This document shows positions 1 to 7,955 of a DNA stretch of 22,723 nucleotides, in pieces. The stretch is from Rachicladosporium sp. CCFEE 5018. Lineage: Eukaryota > Ascomycota > Dothideomycetes > Cladosporiales > Cladosporiaceae. Position numbers and translations under genes: made by a program. Every line of letters starts with the position of its first letter. Position 1 is the first letter of the stretch. The DNA is taken from positions 1,201,413 to 1,224,135 of the forward strand of contig KZ111152.1 in the NCBI GenBank assembly GCA_002077045.2. The letters run 5' to 3'. The notes beneath the pieces were generated by a model, which was given only the letters and a program-made list of their open reading frames with translations, made no database searches and had not been told where the DNA came from.

Positions 1-1172
1 GGACGTTTTTCTCTGGAGGCCACTACGCTGTCACGACATTTTTCGTGATCTCTGGTTATGTTCTGTCGTTGAAGCCAATTGGTCTCATGAACTCCGGCCA
101 ATATGACAAGCTCCTCGACAATATCTCCTCTGCCATGTTCCGGCGTTGGCTTAGGCTGTGGATTCCAATCATCTTTGTCACATTCGGCATTGTCATCATG
201 TGGCATGTGTTCGGCGTGCAGGCAAATGCCGGCGCGTGGAAACCGGAGAAGACTCTTCGGGCGGGACTCTGGACTTGGTATGTCGACATTAAGAACTACA
301 CCTGGATCTTCTCCACTGGAGGCAAACCTTGGTTTGATTACAATCCGCATATCTGGTCGATTCCTGTCGAAGCAAAGGGTTCAGTGGCAATTTACACCAC
401 TCTACTAGCCCTGGCCAAGTGCTCGCGCAAGGCACGAATGTGGTGTCAAGTGGCGCTCATGTGGTACATGATCTACGTTGCAGATGGCGCGCACTTCGCC
501 ATGTTCATTGCAGGCATGTTCATCTGTGAAGTCGACTATATCGCTGCAGAGAACGGACTCCCAGATTGGATCACAGACCTGAAGGAGTGGAAGATGGTGT
601 TCTTCCACTGTCTGCTGGCCGTCAGCATGTTTTTGGGTGGCGTTCCGTCCTACGACAGAGATATCGTGGTGCTCCGAGAGTCGCCTGGCTGGTACCTTCT
701 CTCCTTCCTCAAGCCACAGGCAGTCTTCGACTACAAGTGGTTCTTCCTGTTCTGGGCGGCTTCCTCACTCGTGATAACAATCCCTCGCATTGGCTGGCTG
801 AAACGTTTCTTCGAGACTGGATTTTGTCAGTACCTTGGTCGAATCTCCTACATGTTCTACCTCTTGCACGGCCCCATCATCTGGTCATTGGGCGACCGAG
901 TATACGCCTCAGTGGGCTGGACGAGAGAAGCACAAGCGATGCTGTTTCAAGGATGGGCGCACAGGATGGAGGTTCCGCAAATTGGGCCCTTTGGGATGGA
1001 GTTGAATTTCTACGTGCCGCAATTGATCCTATTCCCCTTTACGCTATGGATGGCGGAGATGGGGACGACATTGATCGACGACAACGCGGTGAAGTTTTGC
1101 GCGTGGCTGTACAAACAAACGATAGATAGGCCGAGCGACAGGCCGAGGGCGCAGGTCAGTCCTCAGGACTAG
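1..1172 (+). CDS. Acyltransferase-3 family integral membrane protein (5' partial)
   Basis: The reading frame is open from base 3 to the TAG at 1170-1172, so the gene starts left of the window and about 389 C-terminal residues are visible. Near the visible start is TTFFVISGYVLS, the signature of PF01757 acyltransferase-3 proteins, followed by RRWLRLWIPI and several hydrophobic segments (for example around FVTFGIVIMWHVF, VALMWYMIYV, FLFWAASSLVITI). YLGRISYMFYLLHGPIIW near the C-terminal third is also typical of the family. These multi-pass proteins move acyl groups, often acetyl, onto extracytoplasmic sugars, lipids or small molecules; the substrate cannot be read from the sequence. No intron is needed in the visible part. 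The next gene on the same strand encodes a membrane-anchored luminal protein, so a shared role in glycan decoration is possible but unproven. The family call is firm; the function is not. Confidence 0.87.
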   Translation, partial: TFFSGGHYAVTTFFVISGYVLSLKPIGLMNSGQYDKLLDNISSAMFRRWLRLWIPIIFVTFGIVIMWHVFGVQANAGAWKPEKTLRAGLWTWYVDIKNYTWIFSTGGKPWFDYNPHIWSIPVEAKGSVAIYTTLLALAKCSRKARMWCQVALMWYMIYVADGAHFAMFIAGMFICEVDYIAAENGLPDWITDLKEWKMVFFHCLLAVSMFLGGVPSYDRDIVVLRESPGWYLLSFLKPQAVFDYKWFFLFWAASSLVITIPRIGWLKRFFETGFCQYLGRISYMFYLLHGPIIWSLGDRVYASVGWTREAQAMLFQGWAHRMEVPQIGPFGMELNFYVPQLILFPFTLWMAEMGTTLIDDNAVKFCAWLYKQTIDRPSDRPRAQVSPQD

Positions 1173-1640
1173 TGTATAGCTATGGTGTATGTATCGCGTT
1201 CGAGCCGGAGCATGTCGTACTCGTCGGTTCTTCACGCGGTCTCCTGCAGTGTGTTCCATCGTGCAGAACCTTGCGGCAGTGAAAGTCTCCCCCTTTCGCT
1301 CACAAAGAGCAAATGGACCGTACCCATTTTGCCAATCATTCGCATTTCCTCGGAATGTGTCCCGAGAGATCACACCAGCCGTCGACCCCGCAAGTCCCTC
1401 GAACCGCACGCGCACCTTATCTATTCACGGCGGAGGTGGCATGCAGGTCCCGAGAGATCATCAAAGCCGCATGCATTCGGTGGCACACCCGGGGCCAGCC
1501 TTTTGGCAGGTGCACAGACGGGCCCAGCAAACCTTATAATCACGCTCCGAGGCTTGTGAGACACTCCTTGTCGACTTCAGTAATTATTTGTCGCGTGCGG
1601 CTAGGTGGAAGTTCGTGAACACCACGAGCGCCATGCGACA
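1173..1640 (+). promoter_or_regulatory. Intergenic region / promoter of the 1641-3149 gene, with TATA-like box
   Basis: No gene is visible in this 468-base stretch. A TATAAT-type box lies at 1535-1540, about 100 bases before the ATG at 1641, at a reasonable distance for a fungal core promoter. A very short upstream reading frame (1633-1647: ATG, three codons, TAA) overlaps the main start. The first part should hold the 3' end of the acyltransferase transcript; I see no clear polyadenylation signal. Confidence 0.4.
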
Positions 1641-3149
1641 ATGCTAATCAAGGGATATGGCGTGTCACCTGGAGTGATCATAGCCGTTGCTCTGATTTCG
1701 ATCGCATCGCTGCTTTACGCCACAGCGCACATTGGACCAGCGGCAGGGAGCTGGGCACATGGAGCAGGCAAAGTCACGGATCTCGCGAAGCCTGCATATG
1801 AGGCTGTCGTAGGCTCGAAGACTGAGCAACACCAGGCTACGGAGTCGAAGTCGGAAAGCCATCAGACAACAGAGGCGAAACCAGCAGAGCTTGGCTCTAC
1901 TGAAGGGGCTCCCTCTTTCTTCGGCGAAAATGAGGTAGCAGAGATCGTACCGCTGTGCGAACCTGCTCATCACGCCTCCACTGAACATATACCGGCACTT
2001 GCTGGTCAATACGCAGCGACGCACAACGAGGTCAACTCCTCGTCAATCACCGAAGATGGCAGATTCTTCCCCCTCAAATTCGGCTCCTACCCGGCCATAA
2101 ACCCCAATATCATTCCCCATCCGGAGACGAAAGGGAACTTCATCATCGTCGCGCAGCAGCACAAGCGCGCAGGCGACAATCAAGCCTGGTGCGCCGAGCT
2201 GGTCTGCGAGGCCGAATTCAAGGATGGCGTTCTGCAGTGCCTCGTCGAGCCCCTGAACCTGATTATCGGACACACCACGTCCACGAAATGCGAAGGCAAA
2301 CTCGCAATGCTCGAACTGAACATCGGACCGCACGACGCGCGAGTATTCTACGGCCCAGACCACCCCTTCATAATCTACGGCTCCCAGTCAAAAGAAGTCT
2401 GCTTCGGGCAGTGGGTCCAAGACTTCCGCCTAGTGACCGACTGGCGCTATGACTTCGTCCCCGTGCAGTTCTTCAAAGAACGCACAGACATGTCCCGTCC
2501 GCCACCCTACCACCTAGTCGAGAAGAACTACTTCCTCTTCTGGGACGACAAAGGTGAGATGTACGCCCACCACGACGTCGCGCCCTCGCGAGTCTTCGCC
2601 AAGCTCTACGCCGACGGGAGTGTAGGCCCAGACCTCGCGCCGCAAACCCGCGAGCATGATGAGAAGTGCATGTCTCGCTACGTCGCCGTCGAGCGAACCC
2701 TAGACCACATCCACCAAGCGACCAACTCCCTCGCGCTGGTGCTCTGCTCGCAGTCAAGTCCAGACTGCCGCAAATCCCCCGAAAACACAGTCATCATGGA
2801 GATCTTCCAGCAGAAGACGTTCATCGACGGACACGCCGTGTACGAACCCTTCGTGATGCTTTTCGAATCCCGCGCGCCGTTCCAGATGCACGGCGTTTCC
2901 GCGAAGCCGCTGTGGATCAATGGCCGGCGCGAGAATGGATTTAGCGGCGAATGGCCCCCGGAGCAGAGCGAGATGGTGTATGTGACTAGTATGAATTGGA
3001 AGGAGCATGGGAAGAAGTACACCGGGTATCTGGACGATAAGGTCATGCTTGGGTTCGGAATTGAAGATAAGGCGACAGGGGGTATGGATATCACTGCGAG
3101 GGATCTGTTGCGGGGGATTGGGTATTGCAGTGAGTCTGGCGTTTGGTAG
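1641..3149 (+). CDS. Type II membrane-anchored conserved fungal protein, unknown function
   Basis: An uninterrupted 502-residue frame. I place the start at the first ATG, 1641; upstream codons in frame lack an ATG. Residues about 11-32 (GVIIAVALISIASLLYATAH) form one hydrophobic segment after a short basic N-terminus, which suggests a signal anchor with the rest in the secretory lumen or outside. Residues about 55-90 are a Ser/Thr/Glu/Lys-rich stem with imperfect repeats. From about residue 140 there is a folded domain with many aromatics and conserved-looking stretches: INPNIIPHPE, NIGPHDARVFYGPDHPF, FGQWVQDFR, VEKNYFLFWDDKGEMYAHHD and GYLDDKVMLGFGIED. It resembles a fungal family of uncharacterised secreted or Golgi proteins. 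The pattern loosely suggests a five-bladed propeller as in some glycosidase or mannosyl-phosphorylase families, but that is inference and I see no assignable catalytic residues. Confidence 0.7.
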   Translation: MLIKGYGVSPGVIIAVALISIASLLYATAHIGPAAGSWAHGAGKVTDLAKPAYEAVVGSKTEQHQATESKSESHQTTEAKPAELGSTEGAPSFFGENEVAEIVPLCEPAHHASTEHIPALAGQYAATHNEVNSSSITEDGRFFPLKFGSYPAINPNIIPHPETKGNFIIVAQQHKRAGDNQAWCAELVCEAEFKDGVLQCLVEPLNLIIGHTTSTKCEGKLAMLELNIGPHDARVFYGPDHPFIIYGSQSKEVCFGQWVQDFRLVTDWRYDFVPVQFFKERTDMSRPPPYHLVEKNYFLFWDDKGEMYAHHDVAPSRVFAKLYADGSVGPDLAPQTREHDEKCMSRYVAVERTLDHIHQATNSLALVLCSQSSPDCRKSPENTVIMEIFQQKTFIDGHAVYEPFVMLFESRAPFQMHGVSAKPLWINGRRENGFSGEWPPEQSEMVYVTSMNWKEHGKKYTGYLDDKVMLGFGIEDKATGGMDITARDLLRGIGYCSESGVW

Positions 3150-3192
3150 GGGAGAGTACATACTACGTACATAGTCTCGTACCTGGTGCATT

Positions 3193-4462
3193 TCACTTCT
3201 GCACCGTAGGCCAGACCTCGCTGACGAAACTCTCCATGTCCTCCAAGAATTGCTCCGGCAGCTCCATCGACGCGAAATGCCCTCCTTTCTCGTGCCCTTT
3301 GTACCACACCAGATTCCCTGTCTTGGCCACCCACGCTTTAGGCACAGGCGCCAACTCCTTCGGATGCCACGAGTAGCCCATGGGCTTGTTGATGAAGTAC
3401 TTCTCTTCGTTGTGGAAGAAGGTGGCGGGCGGGGCGAAGAATTGGCGGTAAGGGAATATCGCGCGGGCGAAGGATTGCGTGAACCAGTAGAGGGTTACGG
3501 AGTCAAGGATTGAGGCGTTGGGCGGCGATTTGTCGGTCCATTGGAGGAACTTCTCGCCGATCCTGCATATCATGTCAGTGAGCGCCTCGGCGTGCGAAGA
3601 GGTGGGGAGGGAAAGATTCCTACCAAGCCAGCTGCGCGATGGGGCTGCTGCTCAACACCAACCCAATCGTCGACGGCCTCGTCCCATGCATCCGCGCATA
3701 CGCATTTCCCATCTCCCCAAACGCGCCGTACCTCCCCAGCCCAATCTTCTCCTCCTGACTCAAACTTTCGACCTCGTTCCCCTCAGCTGTCAAGCCAATA
3801 GCCAGATTGATATGCACAGCCTTGCAAGCCGGCGCAGTAGCGCCCAACACCCTGCTCACGAAACTGCCAATATCGCCACCTTGCGAGATGTACGAGCTGA
3901 AGCCGAGACCGGTCATGAGTTTATCACAGACAGAGGCTATGCCCTCGGTATTGAAGTTCTTCTTCGTCGACGGGCCAGAGGAATACCCGTAGCCTGGCAG
4001 CGAGGGGACGATGACATGGAACGGTAGCGTCTCGGGCGTGTATTTCTTCTTCAACAAGTCCAGAGTATCCACAAACTCGAGGAAACTCCCCGGCCACCCA
4101 TGCAGTAGCATCAAGGGCGCGGCATCTTTCTTCTGCGAGAACATCGCAATGAAGTGGATGTCAAATGTAAACCCATCCTCCTCAATCGGCACCGTGAAGT
4201 TCGAATAACTGTTAATCCTGTCCTCCGTCTTGCGCCAATCGTAAGAAGTCTCCCATTGCTTCTTCGCTTCGGAGAGCCAGGCGCGGGAGACGCCGAAGTG
4301 GTTGAAGTCCTTCACATCCGCTGTCTCGTTCTCGAAAGTCGAGGGACCGATGGGGGAGAGCTTGACCAGTTGCGTAAAGAGCTTGAGCTCGTCGTCTGAG
4401 ACGTGGGCTTTGAAGGGCTTGGGTTTGAGAGAGGCGTTTTGGGGGAGCGTGGAGAAGGACAT
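3193..4462 (-). CDS. Epoxide hydrolase, microsomal (EHN) type, alpha/beta hydrolase fold
   Basis: Two exons on the minus strand, 4462-3624 and 3562-3193, joined across a 61-base intron (3563-3623; donor GTAGGA, acceptor ATGCAG) that restores one 402-residue frame through a split TGG codon. The N-terminal part with FNHFGVSRAWLSEAKKQW and YDWRKTEDRINSYSNF is the EHN domain of microsomal epoxide hydrolases (PF06441). The hydrolase core has the oxyanion-hole motif HGWPGS (121-126), PSLPGYGYS (153-161), the nucleophile motif QGGDIGS with Asp197, a candidate lid tyrosine near Tyr318, and the catalytic histidine in KGGHFA (His375). The enzyme adds water to epoxides to give diols; likely roles are detoxification or secondary metabolism, and the natural substrate is unknown. 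Nothing in the neighbourhood indicates a biosynthetic cluster. The length fits the family and no key residue appears lost. Confidence 0.93.
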
Positions 4463-4476
4463 GGTTGCTGAGTTGA

Positions 4477-4522
4477 CTGGAAGAGACAGTCGGGACAGAG
4501 GAGAGATTGAGAGGGGACTTAC
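4477..4522 (-). other. Probable 5'-UTR intron of the epoxide hydrolase gene
   Basis: Reading the minus strand upstream of the ATG at 4462, a perfect GTAAGT donor at 4522-4517 is followed by a pyrimidine-rich stretch ending CTCTTCCAG at 4477. The acceptor lies 14 bases before the ATG. At 46 bases it is near the lower limit for ascomycete introns, so the call rests on the strong donor and acceptor only. Confidence 0.5.
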
Positions 4523-5209
4523 GGTTCGCGCAGCTACGTGTATATGACTTGGTAGGAGGGGTGGCCTCGGCCTAGCTGTATCGATAGTTCAGCTGTGATA
4601 GCTTTGAAGAGCTGTCATGCTATTGCTGATCACTTGGTCTCAACGAGACAGCTTGGGAGGTGAGTCGGTGCTGTGGAAAGTTTGAGGGCGAGGAGTCGAT
4701 CAGCCGGGAAGCTGATGACCCCTCATTAGTGACAGCTGCTAGTGGCTCGAGCGAGACTACAGGATGCATGTACACGGCGTTTGTCCTAAGGGACCATGAC
4801 CTACCACTGTGGTGAGTACATAGAGTGCTAGAGATGTGTCAGGCTATGGCTTGTATTTCGTACCATGTGCAAACAGAGGAGTGCATGGCAATTCGGAAGG
4901 CTACTTTGAACTTCAAAGAGAGAGAGAAGTGCTACTCGAAATGCATTGCTACCAACTGAACACCTGCTATACTCCCAAGCAAAGCAGATTCCATCGAGTC
5001 GTAGAGCCAGCGCTTCCTCGACGCTAGCGTGAAGAAGTATATCGTCTTCATAACATGCGCTCAAGATTGAGCGCTAATCCCCTTCACCACAAGTCCCCTC
5101 CTCTCTCCACTGCCTCCGCTACGTCCATGATCTGGACTTCGCTATCCAGGATCGAAAGGCTGCAACTTTTCCTCAGTCGCCCTCACCCACGACCATTCCC
5201 ATGCTCCCC
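4523..5209. other. Intergenic: epoxide hydrolase promoter side and PKA-R 3' side
   Basis: These 687 bases lie between two minus-strand genes. I see no convincing coding region, RNA gene or repeat. The stretch should contain the promoter of the epoxide hydrolase (left part) and the 3'-UTR of the PKA regulatory subunit (right part, near 5209). A small perfect inverted repeat, GTCTC-AAC-GAGAC, occurs near 4638-4650 but is too short to interpret. Confidence 0.4.
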
Positions 5210-6622
5210 CTACCTACTATGCTGCCTCGGATCATCTCTCCTCAACACACCTTCAACACTCCCCAGCAACCTCTGAAACCCATCCTTCCCCAACCAAGCG
5301 ACCTTGCACCCCTCCCCCTTACTAACAACACTAGCAGCCCTAGGCTTATCATCCAGCAGCGCCAACTCCCCAAAATAATCACCCTTCTTGTAAAGCTTCA
5401 CAGCCCCGTTGACGCCCCTCTTGATCGCCTCCGCTTCCCCTGACTCAAGCAAGTAAAACCGATCGCCCACGTCACCTTCCCTGATAATTGGAGTGTTGTC
5501 GGGGTATTTAGTAGTTTCCAGCGCGTCGGCGATCTTGCTGCGCTCGTACGCCGTGAGGGAGGAGAGGAGAGGGACTTCCTCGAGGAAAGACTCGTACATC
5601 CTACGCCGCTGAAACGCAGAATCCATCAAAATCCTCCTGAACGTGACACGATCCAGCTGCCAAAGAATGCTAGGCTCCGTGCTCACGACCGTCGCAGCTC
5701 GGGGCGCATTATACATCAGCGCCAGCTCGCCGAAACTCGTCCCAGGACCAGAGGACGCGACTTTGTTGCCCATGCCCTCGGGCCCGGGCTCGACGTGTCC
5801 GGACGAGGAGACGTAGATGTCGAAGCTACCGCGCTCGACGACGTAGAAGTAATCTCCCGCATCTCCCTGAACGATCACCCGCACGTCTTTGGCGGGGACT
5901 TTGCGTTCTTGGAGGGCCGCGAGGACTTGAGCCGAGGAATCGTCGTCGAGGTGCGAGAAGAGGAAGTTGTGGCTCACGGCTGCTCGGAGACGAGATTGCT
6001 GTTCAGCAGTCTTGGGATAGCTCGGAGCGCGCCAATTTGTGTCGTCCGCTGAGGAAGGTGCCAGAGATTCCGCAGAAACAGAAGTCCGGCGATTGACGTT
6101 GTAATTGCTCGGCAGCGAGCTGGTGTCCATACCCGCTGCGCCAGCACTCGCAGCAGCCGGCGGCGCACCACGTGACGATGAAGACGAGCCCGCAGCTCCA
6201 AAACCAAAGTTTCCAAACCCTCCTCCTCCTCCGCCAAACCCACCCCCACTCACTCCCCCATCACCACTATTCCCACCCTTCTCAAACGGCCCCTTCGCCT
6301 CCTCCCCAAAACCCCCCTGCCTCGGACTCCCCAGCTCCTCCTCCTCTTCCTCATCCAGTCGATGCATCCCGCCCTTACCTCCACCCGTACTCCCAGCCCC
6401 ACCCGCCGCCCCAAAAGGATTCTGCCCCGGGAAGCTACTCTCCGCCATCCCACCCGGCTGACTCGAATGCCGCTGTCCCAGCAGGAACTCCGCGCGTTGA
6501 GATTCGAGACGACGGTGGAAGAAGTTGGCGCTGAATTGCAGGATATCTCTTGGCTGGTGCTTGAGGATTTCGCGGTCGAGGGCGCGGATCTCGTTTTGGT
6601 AGTCCGAGGGGAGGGAGGACAT
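5210..6622 (-). CDS. pkaR: cAMP-dependent protein kinase regulatory subunit (PKA-R)
   Basis: A single-exon 470-residue protein when started at the ATG at 6622-6620. Residues 1-45 (DYQNEIRALDREILKHQPRD and on) are the docking/dimerisation helices. Residues about 55-175 are a low-complexity Gly/Ser/Ala-rich linker with an acidic run near 90-97. RRTSV at 178-182 is the inhibitor site that occupies the kinase active cleft; Ser181 makes it a phosphorylatable, type II-like site. Two cyclic-nucleotide-binding domains follow, each with the phosphate-binding cassette: FGELALMYNAPRAATVV (298-314) and FGELALLDDKPRAASVV (418-434), with the key Glu and Arg present in both. It holds the catalytic subunit inactive until cAMP binds, and so controls growth, development and stress responses. 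The frame stays open for 99 further codons upstream to an ATG at 6919, but that part looks like translated leader. Confidence 0.96.
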   Translation of the reverse strand: MSSLPSDYQNEIRALDREILKHQPRDILQFSANFFHRRLESQRAEFLLGQRHSSQPGGMAESSFPGQNPFGAAGGAGSTGGGKGGMHRLDEEEEEELGSPRQGGFGEEAKGPFEKGGNSGDGGVSGGGFGGGGGGFGNFGFGAAGSSSSSRGAPPAAASAGAAGMDTSSLPSNYNVNRRTSVSAESLAPSSADDTNWRAPSYPKTAEQQSRLRAAVSHNFLFSHLDDDSSAQVLAALQERKVPAKDVRVIVQGDAGDYFYVVERGSFDIYVSSSGHVEPGPEGMGNKVASSGPGTSFGELALMYNAPRAATVVSTEPSILWQLDRVTFRRILMDSAFQRRRMYESFLEEVPLLSSLTAYERSKIADALETTKYPDNTPIIREGDVGDRFYLLESGEAEAIKRGVNGAVKLYKKGDYFGELALLDDKPRAASVVSKGEGCKVAWLGKDGFQRLLGSVEGVLRRDDPRQHSR

Positions 6623-7192
6623 TGGCAGTGGTTTGTTTGTATTTCGTTGTAGAGGTGGTGTGGAGTGTGCGGTGACACAACAAGGTGTTGCTGGTGTGGA
6701 GTATGTCGGTGACGAGGCGGGACGGATGGGTGCAGTAGTAGCTCTAGCAAGGGTTCGCTTTGCTGTGGTGTGGAGAGAGGGGGAGCTTGGGTGCTGTACC
6801 TGACTATTGGTGTGAGCTTGTCGTGTGGTGCAATGAGGCGAGAATGAGATTGATTGGAAGGCAGGAACACGGCACAGTTCCTTCTTTGTGGCTTCTAGAA
6901 GGCAGCTACGAATGCTCAATGGGCGGTGACTGCCTGCATGTGCCTGTCGCTCCTGCTGTGTTGTGTGGCTGGCAAAAGCGGAGTGACCTCAGACGCGGGG
7001 TGAGCATGGTCTGAGCTTCGATCTACAGTGAGGCTGGACGAAATATGCGAGTGCTGAACTGTGAGACAAAATGTGCACATACATGTAGGCAGCGAAGAAT
7101 GAATAGTCCCGCTCTACATTATCCACACTACCCAACCCATGAAACGCTCGACTGGTATTTCCGAAAGCGACCCACGCAAAAAAGCACCAAAA
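6623..7192 (-). promoter_or_regulatory. PKA-R 5' leader/promoter and 3' side of the RG-rich gene
   Basis: The 570 bases between the PKA-R start and the stop of the next minus-strand gene. On the minus strand the part next to the ATG is rich in C, A and T (many CAC, CCA and ACA triplets), which is common in fungal leaders. It has no stop codon in the PKA-R frame back to 6919. No independent gene is visible. Confidence 0.4.
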
Positions 7193-7891
7193 CTAGCTGT
7201 AGCCCCTCCTTGATCTGCCCCTGCCAGTGTACGGATTCCGACCACGAGGCTCCCCACGACCCCTTGGCCTTCTACGGCCTCTTGGACTCCCACGATCTCT
7301 CGAGTAGCCTCGCGAAGGATGTCCTCGACCCCTTCCTCGGACGGGGACTCTTTGCATTGGTCCGAGGACAGTAGGCTCCTGATGCGCGCCAGACAGCTGA
7401 TGAGGGATATTGATGCCCGGCCCACTTGACACTGGCTGTTCACTTGGGGGTGCAAACGCGCTAGGGTCGAAGTCGAGCGGCTCATGCTGAGATGCCGAGG
7501 ATGGGGGACCGAGATAGTCCTGTACCGGTGGCGACTGTTCACGCTCAGATGCCGCAGGACTGCGCTTGAACGTGTTGATCAAAGTAGATGCCTTCGAGCC
7601 TCCGGATCGCGAAGTCTCGGCGATGGGTGACAGCCGACCAGGCGACCGAAGACCAGAGGTGACAGTCGGGCTGAAGTCCGTCTTCCTCTGCTTACGTGCC
7701 ATCGCTGCCTCTATCCGCTCGGCGGCCAACTGATCGTGCTCGTCCACCCATCTTTTTACACTCGCCTTCCGTCCAGTAAGACTCCGCGCGAGCTGCCTGA
7801 CACTGCCGCCCCCCTCCATCATCCCAGCCGACATCAGGCCCTCGAATCTCGCATCTCTCGTCCCACCTCTGCACGAACAGAAAAAGTACAC
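7193..7891 (-). CDS. Small RG-rich (RGG-box-like) protein, unknown function
   Basis: The frame runs from a possible ATG at 7891 (232 residues) to TAG at 7195-7193. A second ATG at 7834 gives 213 residues and is my preferred start. The sequence between the two ATGs looks like an intron end: branch-like GCTAATG, a T-rich tract, then GTGCAG ending at 7869. The N-terminal part, with VRQLARSLTGRKASVKRWVD and a basic helix through about residue 70, is moderately ordered. The middle is Ser/Pro-rich. The C-terminal 55 residues are packed with RG, RGR and SRG units, typical of RNA-binding and arginine-methylated tails. I do not recognise the family. The stop of the upstream same-strand gene is at 7956, so the 5'-UTR or promoter must overlap that gene's 3' end. 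Confidence 0.55.
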   Translation of the reverse strand: MYFFCSCRGGTRDARFEGLMSAGMMEGGGSVRQLARSLTGRKASVKRWVDEHDQLAAERIEAAMARKQRKTDFSPTVTSGLRSPGRLSPIAETSRSGGSKASTLINTFKRSPAASEREQSPPVQDYLGPPSSASQHEPLDFDPSAFAPPSEQPVSSGPGINIPHQLSGAHQEPTVLGPMQRVPVRGRGRGHPSRGYSRDRGSPRGRRRPRGRGEPRGRNPYTGRGRSRRGYS

Positions 7892-7931
7892 ATTAGCCCA
7901 AAACGCCCTTCAAAAGACAGATAGAATATAC
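7869..7931 (-). other. Candidate 5'-UTR intron of the RG-rich gene
   Basis: On the minus strand a GTATAT donor at 7931, a GCTAATG branch-like site near 7893 and a pyrimidine tract ending GTGCAG at 7869 define a 63-base intron. If real, the ATG at 7891 is removed and translation starts at 7834. No upstream ATG exists between 7932 and the neighbouring stop codon at 7956, so the first exon would be non-coding. Confidence 0.4.
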
Positions 7932-7955
7932 AATGATCGGGGAAGGAAGAAGATT

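Noticed and set aside
1198..1210. GTTCGAGCC string resembling a tRNA B box
   Set aside because: No A box, anticodon stem or acceptor pairing can be built around it.
6105..6534. Proline-rich plus-strand open frames
   Set aside because: They are the complement of the Gly/Ser-rich PKA-R linker; composition alone explains them.
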